The notes below the pieces were generated by a model. That model saw only the letters and a list, made by a program, of their open reading frames with translations. It was not told the DNA's origin and did not search any database. A stretch of 64,000 nucleotides of DNA, from positions 62,001 to 126,000 of the forward strand of contig JAURHD010000006.1 in NCBI GenBank assembly GCA_030833445.1. The letters run 5' to 3'. The number at the start of each line of letters is the position of its first letter. The stretch's first letter is position 1. Origin of the DNA: Cephaloticoccus sp. Its GTDB lineage: Bacteria > Verrucomicrobiota > Verrucomicrobiia > Opitutales > Opitutaceae. Below, one piece after another: positions 25,189-34,643 of this stretch. Both the position numbers and the translations under genes were made by a program.

Positions 25189-26703
25189 TCACGATTTGAT
25201 CGTCAGCTGTGTATCCCCCGAGGGATCGCGTTCGAGGTGCCAGTCGGTTTCGGTGATTTTTTCCAGGAAGGCTTCGTCGTGACTCACGAGCAGCATCGCG
25301 CAGGGACAGTCGGCGAGGGCTTGTTCGAGACATAGGATACCGGGCAGGTCCATGTGGTTCGTGGGCTCGTCCATCACGATGAGGTGCGGGCCGCGGACAA
25401 TGCCAATGGCGAGGAGGAGCTTGCGGACTTCACCCGGGCTGGGGAGAGCGCTCTCCAACAGTCGCGCCGGCCGTGAGCCGAGCCGGCTGATCGTGGTCAT
25501 TACCCGGCCCTGTTCGTCATTGGGCAGACGTTTGATGGTTTCGAGTAGCGCGCGTGAATCTTCGGCAGAAATTTCCTGCGGCACCGTCACGAGTTTTTCT
25601 TCGGGCAGTTGGAGGTTGGCGAGCAGGTGGCGGATCAGCGTGCTTTTGCCGAGACCGTTGGCGCCGGTCAGGGCGATGCGACTCGTGCCGCCGATCTCCA
25701 GATCGGGAAAGTGCAGTTGGCGTCCGCCGCCCAATGGCAGGCTGCCCGCCGGCAAACGCAGGAGAAAGTCCCGCGGGATGAAGGATGCGCCATCCACCCA
25801 AATGCCGGTTTCATAACGTTTCTTCACGGAGATCTCCGCGCGTTGGGCGGCTACTTTGCCGGCACGTTGGTTCATGAGTGAGACCATTTTTCCGGAGTAG
25901 GCGTCCTTGCCGGTCAGTTTGGCGAGGTTGCGCATGGCGCGGCCATCGTGGTCGTGAATGGGAATCTTCTTCTGTTTGGATCCACGCGAGGCCGAAGCCT
26001 TTTGGTCGGCGATGACACGGCGGCGTTGGGCTTCGGCTTTGAGCCGATTCTCGGTGCCGCGCAGGGCCTCGTTGGTATGGCGGACGGCTTTCTCGTCGTT
26101 GTCCTGCTGTTCCAGCGCCGCTGTCACACCGCCCGGTCGCAGCACCGCGTCAGGAGGATCGATCAAGAGGCATTGCGTGCAAAGCTCATCGAGCAGCGCC
26201 CGGTCGTGGCTCACCAGCAGGCCGATGCCGGTGAACTCTTTCAGGGCGAGTAGCAGCAGGCGTCGCGCATCGGCGTCGATGTGATTGCTCGGTTCGTCGA
26301 GCGCAAGGACGGCTGGCTCCCGCCAGAGGGCCACAGCGATTTGCGCGCGCTTGCGTTCGCCATGACTGAGGGTGGACCAGCGTTCCGGCCAGTCCTCGCT
26401 GATGCGCAGGCGCGCCTTGAGCACGGTGGCATCGGGTGCCCAGATGAAATCCTCGAAAAACTCGGGCGCCTCGTCCGTGCGTTGGGCGACGTAAAGCGAC
26501 AGGCCTTTGCGTTGCACCGAACCACTCTGCGGAGCGAGCTCGCCGGTGGCCACTTTCAACAAGGTGGTCTTACCCGCGCCATTGGGGCCGACGATGCCGG
26601 TCCAGCCCGAGGGGAAATGCACAGTCAGCTCCGTGAACAAGGGCGTGGTCATCCCGGGATGCGCAAACTCTACGGATTGAAAGACCAACAGGGCGGATGC
26701 CAT
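25189..26703 (-). CDS. ABC-F family ATPase
   Basis: 504 residues with two ABC cassettes and no membrane segments. First cassette: GPNGAGKT (39-46), LSHGERKRAQ and VLALDEPSNHID. A charged, Lys/Arg-rich linker follows. Second cassette: GANGLGKST, signature SPGEVRKLL (a weak LSxGE form) and LIVMDEPTNHMD. ABC-F proteins act on ribosomes, in translation factor or antibiotic-protection roles. The shortened second signature sets it apart from EttA and Uup. No antibiotic link is implied. Confidence 0.88.
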   Translation of the reverse strand: MASALLVFQSVEFAHPGMTTPLFTELTVHFPSGWTGIVGPNGAGKTTLLKVATGELAPQSGSVQRKGLSLYVAQRTDEAPEFFEDFIWAPDATVLKARLRISEDWPERWSTLSHGERKRAQIAVALWREPAVLALDEPSNHIDADARRLLLLALKEFTGIGLLVSHDRALLDELCTQCLLIDPPDAVLRPGGVTAALEQQDNDEKAVRHTNEALRGTENRLKAEAQRRRVIADQKASASRGSKQKKIPIHDHDGRAMRNLAKLTGKDAYSGKMVSLMNQRAGKVAAQRAEISVKKRYETGIWVDGASFIPRDFLLRLPAGSLPLGGGRQLHFPDLEIGGTSRIALTGANGLGKSTLIRHLLANLQLPEEKLVTVPQEISAEDSRALLETIKRLPNDEQGRVMTTISRLGSRPARLLESALPSPGEVRKLLLAIGIVRGPHLIVMDEPTNHMDLPGILCLEQALADCPCAMLLVSHDEAFLEKITETDWHLERDPSGDTQLTIKS

Positions 26704-26786
26704 GGCGGGATGGTGAAGACGCGTTCGGTGCCCGCAATGCCAAGTTGAGGGTTGCCCGAAACGGGGTTGGGGTGGTGGGGTAAGTC

Positions 26787-28895
26787 ATGACGTCATTGCC
26801 TAAACCCCGTGGGCTGCGCCCCGTTTTCTACGCTTGGTTGATTGGATTGAGCCTGTTGTTGGCCGGAACGGCCCGGGCTGAGTTCACCGGAAGCGATTGG
26901 GCCGGTAAGTGGGTCCTTATCCCGGAGCAGAGCAGTGCCTTGGATGTGTTTGATACGGTGTCGCTGGAATTTCAGTCGGTCTCGACGGATCACGTAGTTA
27001 TCAACGAAAAGTGGGGTTCGCGACGGTCGCATGCCGAGTTGTTGGATTTGCAACTGGGCGGCGCGGTCAACGCCGTGCCGATCGAGCACAAGGTTTTTGC
27101 GAGTAATGTCTTCATGGGGGTGCGCCGCGAGGTCGGGGCGAATCGGGCGATCGTGGCGAAATGGGCCAAGCCCTTTGCTGAGCTCGAACTACAGGAGACG
27201 CTGCCGATCGTTTCGTCGCAGGGGCATCGCACCCTGAGCTATCGCACCACACTGTCACTCAATGCCGACGGCACCATCTTGACTTGGCGGGTGCAGCGGC
27301 CGACGCGGCCTGCCGATGAACCGCAGGTATATCGACTCAAACGCGAGGGATATCGCGATGCGTTTTACATGACCATGAGCGACAACTGGGGTATCGACCA
27401 AGACCTGCCGGAGCAGGCCGCGCTGATCACGTTGCAAGGCGTGGTGAACCAGCAGGGCCCGCAGTTATATTTCGTTTATGGACCGGAGTGGGACTTCCGT
27501 TTCACCGGGCAGATCAAGGATTACTACCAGGCCAAGAAGGCGTTTTCGTTCAAGGAGCTGAAGACGTTCCGGCAGGCGCTGACCACCTTCAAAGATCAGG
27601 TGCACCGCTACATCGTCTGGGACAAGGAGGTGCGCACGTCGTTGATTGTGGCGTTCACGGTGGCCGGATTGGAAAAGGCGATTGTAGTGCCGGCTGACCT
27701 GATCCCGTTGATGGAAGAATTCGGGCTCAAGCAGGTCGCGGATTTTCGCGGCAAGTTTACCGGGATGAGTGACGTGGAAATTTACCGCTGGGCCCACGAC
27801 CAGTATTGGGAACGCTGCAGCAAAGACGCCATCGTGTGGATGGGTGGGGATGCGGGCAGCCGGATGCGGCCGGGCGTCGCCGACTTCGGCATGATGCAAC
27901 GTTGTTTCTTCACCGACCTTTCGACTGACGCGAACAACCCGAAGTGGGCGGAGGAATATAAACTGGCGGACAAGCTGCTCGGCGAGATGAACCCGATGGC
28001 GATGTGCTTCGGCTGGCACTCCTATGCGAAGGACAAGGAACGTGATCATGTGAAGTTGGCCTCCTCACATTTGGTGCGGGTGTCCGGCCTGCACACGTTG
28101 CCCAACACGAGTTTCAACTCACAGGTTCCACTGACCCCTGGCTTCACCTTCCGCAATCACCCCAACGTGAAGGAGGGCGAAACCCACACTCCGGAAAAGA
28201 AGGTTTACATCGCGGCGGTGCAGACGGACTCGCTTGGCATCGGTGCGTGGACCCGGCCGGGGCGGGGCACGATTCCCTACGCGTGGCAGGTCTCGATGAA
28301 CTGGCTGTGGATGTCGCCCTCGGTGCTAGAGATGTTCTATGATCAGGCCACGCCGAACGACTTGTTCATCGCGGGGCTTTCGGGTCCGGGTTACATGTAT
28401 GCCAAGGCGATTCCGCCGGCCGGCCTGCCGCAGGTAATTGCAAAGTCACGCGAGTTCATGTCGAAGCTCGATCTGCATATTTTCGAGTTCATGGATTACT
28501 CCGAGGGCGCCTCGATCGAGGGAAATCCCGATCTGCCGCAATCGTTGATCAACACGTATTTCAAGGAGATGCCCGAGGTGATCGGTTTCCTTAATGGTTA
28601 TGCCCCCGCCTATACTTTTGTGCATCAGGATGGCCGCGTGCTGGTGTCTTACGATTACTACATGTCGGAAGGGCGTTCGGAACGCGAGGTGGTTGCCGAT
28701 CTGCGCGAACTCGCCGCGATCAATGACAAGCGGCCATACTTCCTGTTGATGCATGTGCGCCAGTGGAGCGATATCACGCGGGTGAAAGCCGTGCTCGACG
28801 AGCTCGGGTCGGCATTCGAGGTCGTGCCGTTGGATGTGTTTTTGAAGATGGCCGCTACCGATCCGACGTTCGAGACCTATACGCGGCCGGAATAA
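26787..28895 (+). CDS. Exported GxGYxYP protein fused to an N-terminal beta domain
   Basis: 702 residues with a signal peptide (core FYAWLIGLSLLLAG). Residues ~33-190 form a beta-rich lipocalin-like domain starting WAGKWVLIPEQSS. Residues ~195-702 are the GxGYxYP domain, a putative glycoside-hydrolase-like family; its name motif reads GPGYMYA (533-539), with the final Pro changed. The same two modules occur on the opposite strand 80 bases away as separate genes (28975-30606 and 30621-31136). The fused and split copies face each other, as after an inverted duplication followed by fusion or fission. Confidence 0.83.
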   Translation: MTSLPKPRGLRPVFYAWLIGLSLLLAGTARAEFTGSDWAGKWVLIPEQSSALDVFDTVSLEFQSVSTDHVVINEKWGSRRSHAELLDLQLGGAVNAVPIEHKVFASNVFMGVRREVGANRAIVAKWAKPFAELELQETLPIVSSQGHRTLSYRTTLSLNADGTILTWRVQRPTRPADEPQVYRLKREGYRDAFYMTMSDNWGIDQDLPEQAALITLQGVVNQQGPQLYFVYGPEWDFRFTGQIKDYYQAKKAFSFKELKTFRQALTTFKDQVHRYIVWDKEVRTSLIVAFTVAGLEKAIVVPADLIPLMEEFGLKQVADFRGKFTGMSDVEIYRWAHDQYWERCSKDAIVWMGGDAGSRMRPGVADFGMMQRCFFTDLSTDANNPKWAEEYKLADKLLGEMNPMAMCFGWHSYAKDKERDHVKLASSHLVRVSGLHTLPNTSFNSQVPLTPGFTFRNHPNVKEGETHTPEKKVYIAAVQTDSLGIGAWTRPGRGTIPYAWQVSMNWLWMSPSVLEMFYDQATPNDLFIAGLSGPGYMYAKAIPPAGLPQVIAKSREFMSKLDLHIFEFMDYSEGASIEGNPDLPQSLINTYFKEMPEVIGFLNGYAPAYTFVHQDGRVLVSYDYYMSEGRSEREVVADLRELAAINDKRPYFLLMHVRQWSDITRVKAVLDELGSAFEVVPLDVFLKMAATDPTFETYTRPE

Positions 28896-28974
28896 GCCGG
28901 GCAGCCGGAAAAGGTGTCGCGCTCACCACGGTAATGTCAGGCGAAGCAGTTTGGTTGCGCGACTGCGACGGTGC

Positions 28975-30606
28975 TCAATACGGATTGTGCACAACGGGGT
29001 CACCGGGCTGCTGGTAGCGCGTGCGGAATGTCGGGGCTTGGCCGGCGATGGAGAGGAAGACATCGATCGGCACGATTTCGTTTTCCTCTTTCAAGCTGCC
29101 CAGGATTGCCGCCACGCGTTCTATGCTGGATGACTCGCGCACGTGGATGAGCAGGTAGTAGGGACGTTTGGGATTTAGCGCGATGAGCTCTTCCAGATCG
29201 GCGACGATTTCTTCATCCGGATGATTCGCGCTCAGATAATATTCGTAAGACAGCAAGGCGCGCCCATCGCGATGGGCGTAGGTGCGGGCGGCGCCGTAGC
29301 TATTGGTGAAGCCGAGGATTTCCGGGTAACCCTGGAAGATCAGATCAACGACTTCCTTGGTGAGATCGGTGCTGCCGACGTGACGGTTGCCCTCCGAATA
29401 ATCCATGATGTCCATCACGCGCAGATCGAGATCCCGGTTAAGCCGGCGGACCACGGCTTGGAGGGCCGGGTAGTGTTTCGCCGGCACTGCCTTTGGGTAG
29501 AGATAGCTCGGAAACGCGAAGGAGTTGAAGTGGTCGTTCGGCGTGGCACCCTGATAAAAATACTCCAGCACACCCGGGGCGAAATCCACCCAACTCATGG
29601 GGAGGCCCCAGGTGTAGGGCAGTTTGCCGCGACCCGGCTTGGTCCATGCGCCGATCCCGATGCTGTCGGTCTGGGCGAGGGCGATGTAGACTTTCGCTTC
29701 CGGCTTGGGTGGATTGGCCGGATCGACACTGTGGTGGTTTTTAAAGGTGAAGCCCTTGCTGAACGGGATCTGCGCATTGAAGCTTAGATTTGGCAGGGTG
29801 TTGAGTCCCTCCATGCGCAGACCGTGACTGGAGGTCAGTGCGACCTGCTGCCCCTCGGTGTCCTTGGCGTAGGAATGCCAGCCCATCACGAACGCATTGG
29901 GGTTGAGCTCGGTGTAAATCTTGTTCGCGAGAGCGAGTTCTGCGGGGTGGCGTGGGTTGTTCGAAAGATCGGTGAAGAAGGCGCGCTGACGCACGCCCCA
30001 GTCCGCCATGCCGGGTTCGAGAATGGTGCCATGATGACCGCCGAGCCAGAGCACGACGTCGCGGCTGCATCGATTCCAGTAACGGTCCATGGCGATGGCG
30101 TAGATTTGGGCGTCATCCATGCCGGTGAAGTCCCCACGCAAGTCGGTGATTTGGGTGAGGCCGTGCTTTTCTGCGAGTGGGATCAGGTCTGCCGAAACGA
30201 CCACGGCATCTTCCAAACCTGCCACCGTGAAGGCGACGATGAGTGATGTGCGCACATCCTTATCCCAGACGACGTAGCCCTTGGCGTGATTGCCGAGTGC
30301 CGCCAAGGCCGCGTCGGGTGTCGCCAAATTGGTAAAGGTGATGCCATGTTTCTGTTCATAGAAGGCCCGGACCGGCTTGGTGATCTGCCATGGCCATTTG
30401 GCACCGTATTCAAGGTAAAGCCTCGGCTGATCCCGGTTGGCGAGGCCCTGCAGACTGATGATGAGGGCATGCTCCGGAAGATTGCCTTGGATCGTCCAGT
30501 CGTCCGACATCTGCATGACATAGGCTTGGGCCGGCACATCTGCCCGTAGCAATGGGGTCGTGACGAGGATGAAAGCGAACGTAAGGAGGGAAAGGCGGAA
30601 TTTCAT
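28975..30606 (-). CDS. Exported GxGYxYP-domain protein, stand-alone copy
   Basis: 543 residues from the ATG at 30606. Signal peptide MKFRLSLLTFAFILVTTPLL. It aligns along its length with the C-terminal ~510 residues of the convergent fused gene: shared MSD(N/D)W start, VWDK(E/D)VRTSLIVAFTVAGLE, MGWHSYAKD-like and GIGAWT(R/K)PGRG. The name motif reads FPSYLYP (365-371), so both glycines are lost. The module that is N-terminal in the fused copy is encoded by the gene 14 bases upstream. Confidence 0.83.
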   Translation of the reverse strand: MKFRLSLLTFAFILVTTPLLRADVPAQAYVMQMSDDWTIQGNLPEHALIISLQGLANRDQPRLYLEYGAKWPWQITKPVRAFYEQKHGITFTNLATPDAALAALGNHAKGYVVWDKDVRTSLIVAFTVAGLEDAVVVSADLIPLAEKHGLTQITDLRGDFTGMDDAQIYAIAMDRYWNRCSRDVVLWLGGHHGTILEPGMADWGVRQRAFFTDLSNNPRHPAELALANKIYTELNPNAFVMGWHSYAKDTEGQQVALTSSHGLRMEGLNTLPNLSFNAQIPFSKGFTFKNHHSVDPANPPKPEAKVYIALAQTDSIGIGAWTKPGRGKLPYTWGLPMSWVDFAPGVLEYFYQGATPNDHFNSFAFPSYLYPKAVPAKHYPALQAVVRRLNRDLDLRVMDIMDYSEGNRHVGSTDLTKEVVDLIFQGYPEILGFTNSYGAARTYAHRDGRALLSYEYYLSANHPDEEIVADLEELIALNPKRPYYLLIHVRESSSIERVAAILGSLKEENEIVPIDVFLSIAGQAPTFRTRYQQPGDPVVHNPY

Positions 30607-30620
30607 GCAGACTACTGAGT

Positions 30621-31136
30621 TCAGATTTTCTGATAAACGTGGACGACCGGCCGCTTGCGACTGGAGCGGTGCTGCACTTCGCGGAGAGTTTGACCGTCGT
30701 CGGACACTTGCAGCGTGCGTGTCACCTTGACGGGGATTTCGCCCTGTTGAGTTTCCAGCACCATATTGATGCTGAGCCGCAAGGAGTGTCCTGCATTGAG
30801 CCATTCGGGAGTGACCTCGATGCGGTTGTCGTGCGCGAGCCAGGCATCAATGTGCCGATTGTCCCACCACCCCTCGACGGTCGCGGTTTGGGCCTTGGGC
30901 TGATTGGCCAGATCCAGTGTTTCTTGGGCTACGCGTGTGCCCGCGGAATAATGACGGACGACCGCTAGTCGGTCATCTGTCACGGATATATCCATGGTGA
31001 GGTCGCTCCACGGGTCGAGCGAAGTGCTTTGTGTGGTATCAAGTTTCCATTGGCCGTTGTAGGCCGGATTGGCGGCAGCGGTGAGTGGAAGCGCACCGAT
31101 GCACAGGCAGAGGAGGAAGCGGGGGAGTAAGTTCAT
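30621..31136 (-). CDS. Exported beta-domain protein, stand-alone N-module of the GxGYxYP pair
   Basis: 171 residues with a signal peptide (MNLLPRFLLCLCIGALPL, cleaved near TAAANP). The mature part starts YNGQWKLDTTQSTSLDPW and resembles residues ~33-190 of the fused protein at 26787-28895 (WAGKWVLIPEQSSALDVF). No known domain name is assigned. It lies 14 bases upstream of the stand-alone GxGYxYP gene and is probably co-translated with it. The two probably form a secreted complex equivalent to the fused protein. Confidence 0.75.
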   Translation of the reverse strand: MNLLPRFLLCLCIGALPLTAAANPAYNGQWKLDTTQSTSLDPWSDLTMDISVTDDRLAVVRHYSAGTRVAQETLDLANQPKAQTATVEGWWDNRHIDAWLAHDNRIEVTPEWLNAGHSLRLSINMVLETQQGEIPVKVTRTLQVSDDGQTLREVQHRSSRKRPVVHVYQKI

Positions 31137-31247
31137 GTCAGACTATGACGTGAGTCTGCCCGAACCATCGAAGTGAATCGAGACGCAATCGCGTGAATAT
31201 TCCCGACTCGACGTCACCGACCCGGCTTCGCAACGTGTTATCACTAC

Positions 31248-32261
31248 ATGGCACGACGCTGGCAAACGATGTCCCAAGAGCGATTGCTCGATCTGCGACT
31301 CTGCGACCTCGATCTGCACATCGAGGGTTCGATCATGGAGGAGCGCACGGAGCGCCTTGATGAGGAACTGGCGGCCAAAGGCCTGCGGTTTCGTCCACAC
31401 TACTGGGTGGGTGCCGAATGGTTTACGCCGGACGGGGTGCCCGGAGTAGCGATCCCTTTCGCCTTGGTGCATCCGCGGCTAACCCGACTGGAGGCCGAAG
31501 TGATGTTGGATGTCGAGGGCTACGCCACGCCTGAGTGCATGAAGATTCTGCGGCATGAGGCCGGACATGCGATCGACAACGCCTATCGCCTGCACCGCCG
31601 CAAGCGTTGGCGTGAACTGTTCGGATCCTACACCGACCCGTATCCCGATTCCTATCGTCCCCGGCCCAACAGCCGCCGTTTCGTGCAACATCTGACCGGT
31701 TGGTATGCCCAGGCCCATCCGGCGGAGGATTTCGCCGAGACCTTTGCGGTGTGGATGACCCCGGGTTACCCGTGGCGCAAGCGCTACGCCGACTGGCCCG
31801 CCCTCGAGAAACTCGAATACGTGGATGAGTTGATGAAGGAGATCGCTGACCAAGTGCCGCCGGTGCGTTCGCGCCGACATGTCGAACCGTTGAGTGAACT
31901 GAAGATCAAGCTACGGGACCACTATGCCCAGAAGCGCGAGGCCTATTCGATCGAGTGGCCCGCTTACTACGATCGCGACCTGCGCCGCATCTTTAAGGAA
32001 AACCCACCCAACCAGCAACGCATGTCGGCGGCGGCATTTTTACGCACCTGGCGGGCGGAGTTGAGTCGCACGGTCGGTGAAAATTCAGGCGTGCCCGTTT
32101 ACACGGTGGACCATTTACTCAAGACCATGATCGAACGCTCCCGCGACCTAAAGCTGCGTTTGCGCGACTCGCCCCGCCGCACGCGGGAGAACATGCTGCT
32201 CATGCTGATGATGCATACAATGCACGTCGCCCACGCCGGATACCCAAGGATCGCCGTATGA
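31248..32261 (+). CDS. Predicted zinc metallopeptidase (HExxH)
   Basis: 337 residues, no signal peptide. HEAGHAID at 103-110 gives two zinc histidines and the catalytic glutamate; the glutamate in HPAEDFAETFA (E164) is the likely third ligand. This resembles the putative zinc-binding metallopeptidases often beside ATP-grasp genes. The C-terminal half is Arg-rich with helices. Its stop overlaps the start of the ATP-grasp gene by four bases (ATGA). A cytoplasmic peptide-processing role is inferred. Confidence 0.78.
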   Translation: MARRWQTMSQERLLDLRLCDLDLHIEGSIMEERTERLDEELAAKGLRFRPHYWVGAEWFTPDGVPGVAIPFALVHPRLTRLEAEVMLDVEGYATPECMKILRHEAGHAIDNAYRLHRRKRWRELFGSYTDPYPDSYRPRPNSRRFVQHLTGWYAQAHPAEDFAETFAVWMTPGYPWRKRYADWPALEKLEYVDELMKEIADQVPPVRSRRHVEPLSELKIKLRDHYAQKREAYSIEWPAYYDRDLRRIFKENPPNQQRMSAAAFLRTWRAELSRTVGENSGVPVYTVDHLLKTMIERSRDLKLRLRDSPRRTRENMLLMLMMHTMHVAHAGYPRIAV

Positions 32262-33286
32262 AACTTCTGCAACGCAAACTTAACATCATCACCCTCATGC
32301 ACTCCGATCTGGTGCCACCAGAGTCGATCGAGGGGTTGAAGGAGAAGGATATCCAACCTTGGAAGATGGAATACGATGTGCAGGCGACCCTGCAAAACAT
32401 GGGGCACCACGTGCATCCGGTCGGTATCTACAGTGACCTGGGTATTGTGACCGACGCGTTGGACCGCGTGAAGCCCGACATCGTATTCAACATGCTGGAG
32501 GAGTTCGATGGACAGGTGCTATTTGACCAGCATGTCGTGTCATTTCTGGAATTGAAGCGAGCGCGCTACACCGGGTGCAATCCGCGTGGGCTGACCCTCG
32601 CGCACGACAAGGCACTTTCGAAAAAGATCCTCGCCTACCACCGTATCCCGGTTCCGGCCTTCGCGGTATTCCCGCCCGGCCGGAAGGTGAAGCGTCCGCC
32701 CAAACTCGCGTTTCCCTTGTTGGTAAAATCCCTGATTGATGAAGGTTCGGTCGGGATCTCCCGCGCCTCGGTGGTGAGTGATGATGTGGCGATGATGGAG
32801 CGGGTGGAACTGATTCACCGCCAGACGAACAACCCCGCCATTGCGGAACAATACATCCCCGGACGCGAAATCTATGTGAGCGTGGTCGGCAACGAGCGAC
32901 TGCAGACTTCCAATCCATGGGAGCTGGTGCTGGAACATTTGCCCGAGGGCGCACCCAATATCGCGACCAGTCGTTTGAAGTGGGATTACGCGCATCAGAC
33001 GAAAATGGGCATGACCACGCGCCCGGCTGAACTCGATCCGGATCAGCGGAGAAATCTCGATCAGCTATCCAAGCGCATCTATCGAGCACTGCACCTCAGC
33101 GGCTATGCGCGGTTGGATTTTCGCATGTCGACGGAAGGTCGGTTCTATCTGTTGGAGGCGAACCCGAATCCCTGCCTTTCTTTGGGCGAGGACTTTGCCG
33201 AGGCGATGGAAAGCGCCGGCATGGGTTACGCTGCCTTGCTCGATCGCATCCTGCGACTCGGGCTGAGCTATCGTGGGGTGGCGTAA
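32258..33286 (+). CDS. ATP-grasp ligase, D-alanine-D-alanine ligase-like
   Basis: 342 residues. N-terminal Rossmann-like region (LNIITLMHSDLVP), then ATP-grasp domains with LLVKSLIDEGSVGISRASVV, IAEQYIPGREIYVSV and the metal site LLEANPNPCLSLG. Long for a true Ddl active site; the N-terminus lacks the usual HG(R/K)xGE dipeptide-ligase loop. It joins amino acids or peptides in most relatives. Overlapped by four bases with the metallopeptidase and followed 33 bases later by an HxD protein. A peptide-tailoring ligase is more likely than a cell-wall Ddl. Confidence 0.82.
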   Translation: MKLLQRKLNIITLMHSDLVPPESIEGLKEKDIQPWKMEYDVQATLQNMGHHVHPVGIYSDLGIVTDALDRVKPDIVFNMLEEFDGQVLFDQHVVSFLELKRARYTGCNPRGLTLAHDKALSKKILAYHRIPVPAFAVFPPGRKVKRPPKLAFPLLVKSLIDEGSVGISRASVVSDDVAMMERVELIHRQTNNPAIAEQYIPGREIYVSVVGNERLQTSNPWELVLEHLPEGAPNIATSRLKWDYAHQTKMGMTTRPAELDPDQRRNLDQLSKRIYRALHLSGYARLDFRMSTEGRFYLLEANPNPCLSLGEDFAEAMESAGMGYAALLDRILRLGLSYRGVA

Positions 33287-33311
33287 GCTTTAAGCGAAAA
33301 GCTGAAAGCTT
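33285..33311. repeat. AAGCTT-type inverted repeat after the ATP-grasp gene
   Basis: Arms AAGCTTT (33285-33291) and AAAGCTT (33305-33311) flank 13 bases, overlapping the TAA stop. The same word family recurs at 49012-49087. May act as a weak terminator or a mobile short repeat. Confidence 0.5.
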
Positions 33312-33319
33312 CCAAATTC

Positions 33320-34039
33320 ATGCGTGCTGATACGTCAGATGATTCCTTGGTCGGTTATCCGCGAATCAAGATGGTGGGGAGTTTTGAAGAGCTGATCGGC
33401 ACGCCGTTTCGCGACGGCGTCAATGCGCTCTGTTGGCGACGGGAGTTGCCGGGGGATTTTGCCGCGGTGGTGCGGGCGGTGGGAGCACTCGATGAAATCA
33501 CCACCATTGATGATGAATCGCTACGTGCGCTCGATCTCAGTGCAGCAGGTCGGGTGGCGCGGGATATCCTGTTGGAGGATCAACGGCTCCTGCAGGCACA
33601 TGGGCTCTCCCCGATCCTCGATTGTATTCCAGCCTACCCGCGTGATGTATCCGATGAACCGGTGCCGACGGATGTGTATTCGTTTCACGTTGATAGCGCC
33701 ACGACCGAGACGGACACCTGGCTTTGCACCTATCATGGTGCTTCGTCTGAAGGTCTGAGTAACGAAGCAGCGATCAGGCGGGTGGATGTGCCCGCGACGC
33801 GAGCGGCCTTGCTCAAAGCCTACGGAGGTCAGGATGACGCCGACTTCCGGATCTATTTAGCCGAGCACTGCTACGATCTGCATTATGTGCCCCAGTCAAA
33901 TGCTCAACTCTTTGCCTTTGGGGTCGGGAACCTGTGGCGGATTGCCACGGCGTGGCCGGGTTGTCTCGTGCCGCCCTGTATTCATCGCGCCCCGGCGACC
34001 CGGCAGGGACATCCGCCGCGCTTACTGTTGATCAGTTGA
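33320..34039 (+). CDS. Unrecognised protein with HxD and late HR motifs (possible DUF1826-like)
   Basis: 239 residues, no signal peptide. I do not recognise it securely. FHVDS contains a H-x-D pair and CIHRAPATRQ near the end offers a distal histidine and arginine. That spacing is like cupin-fold Fe(II)/2-oxoglutarate enzymes and the uncharacterised DUF1826 family. It follows the metallopeptidase and ATP-grasp genes on the same strand after 33 bases, so it may be the third part of one system. The lipocalin gene is convergent 5 bases downstream. Confidence 0.55.
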   Translation: MRADTSDDSLVGYPRIKMVGSFEELIGTPFRDGVNALCWRRELPGDFAAVVRAVGALDEITTIDDESLRALDLSAAGRVARDILLEDQRLLQAHGLSPILDCIPAYPRDVSDEPVPTDVYSFHVDSATTETDTWLCTYHGASSEGLSNEAAIRRVDVPATRAALLKAYGGQDDADFRIYLAEHCYDLHYVPQSNAQLFAFGVGNLWRIATAWPGCLVPPCIHRAPATRQGHPPRLLLIS

Positions 34040-34043
34040 TCAC

Positions 34044-34568
34044 TCAGCCGGTCGGTTGGGGCACTTTCGCGATTCTTGCTGGATCGTAGCCTTGGCCCCG
34101 GATGCGCTCCAGGATGCTTTGATAGGTTTCGTCGGGGAGCTGACGTTCGCGGGCGAGAACCCATAGAAGTTTGCGTCCCGGGGTGGCGACCACCGCCCAA
34201 CGATAATCCGGGTCTAACTCCAGCACCAGATAGGTTGAGGTGATCGGCCAGATGAACTGCACTTTCCACTCGGCGTTGGTCTCGCGATTCACGACTTCGG
34301 CCGTGCCGTGCCAAGTCTTCTCCGGGGCTTCGAAGCTCCCTTTGCGGAAGGTAAAGTCGTTGCCCAATTTACCATCCGGCCGGCGCGTGTAGGTGTCGTA
34401 GCTGGCGACCTTTCCGTTTTCGAGGAAGTAAGGGATGTTTGCGATGACATACCAGCGACCGAGGTAACGCTCGAGATCGACATGATCCACCGTGCGGAGT
34501 GGCGGCTTATCTGACGTCGTGGCGCAGCCAATCAGCAGGAGCGGTAGCAGGTAAGGCAGTAAACGCAT
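34044..34568 (-). CDS. blc: Outer-membrane lipocalin lipoprotein
   Basis: 174 residues. Lipoprotein signal with lipobox LLIGC (C15). The bacterial lipocalin motif YLGRWYV (35-41) follows, with YTRRPDGKLGND and the late Trp-rich YRWAVVATPGRKLLWVLAR. Blc binds lysophospholipids and fatty acids in the periplasm. Length is normal. A broken GDSL hydrolase lies just upstream on the same strand, perhaps once an esterase partner. Confidence 0.9.
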   Translation of the reverse strand: MRLLPYLLPLLLIGCATTSDKPPLRTVDHVDLERYLGRWYVIANIPYFLENGKVASYDTYTRRPDGKLGNDFTFRKGSFEAPEKTWHGTAEVVNRETNAEWKVQFIWPITSTYLVLELDPDYRWAVVATPGRKLLWVLARERQLPDETYQSILERIRGQGYDPARIAKVPQPTG

Positions 34569-34643
34569 TTACTCTGTTACGAGTGAACACCGGTTGTGGA
34601 CGCATATCCACTTGCAACGATCAGTGCGGTGAGGCCTCAGACC

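Noticed and set aside
25136-25333. 65-codon minus-strand frame
   Set aside because: Arg/Ser-rich shadow at the ABC-F gene end with no family features.
32258-33286. Calling the ATP-grasp gene a true cell-wall Ddl
   Set aside because: No clear HG(R/K)xGE loop and coupled to a metallopeptidase instead of mur genes.
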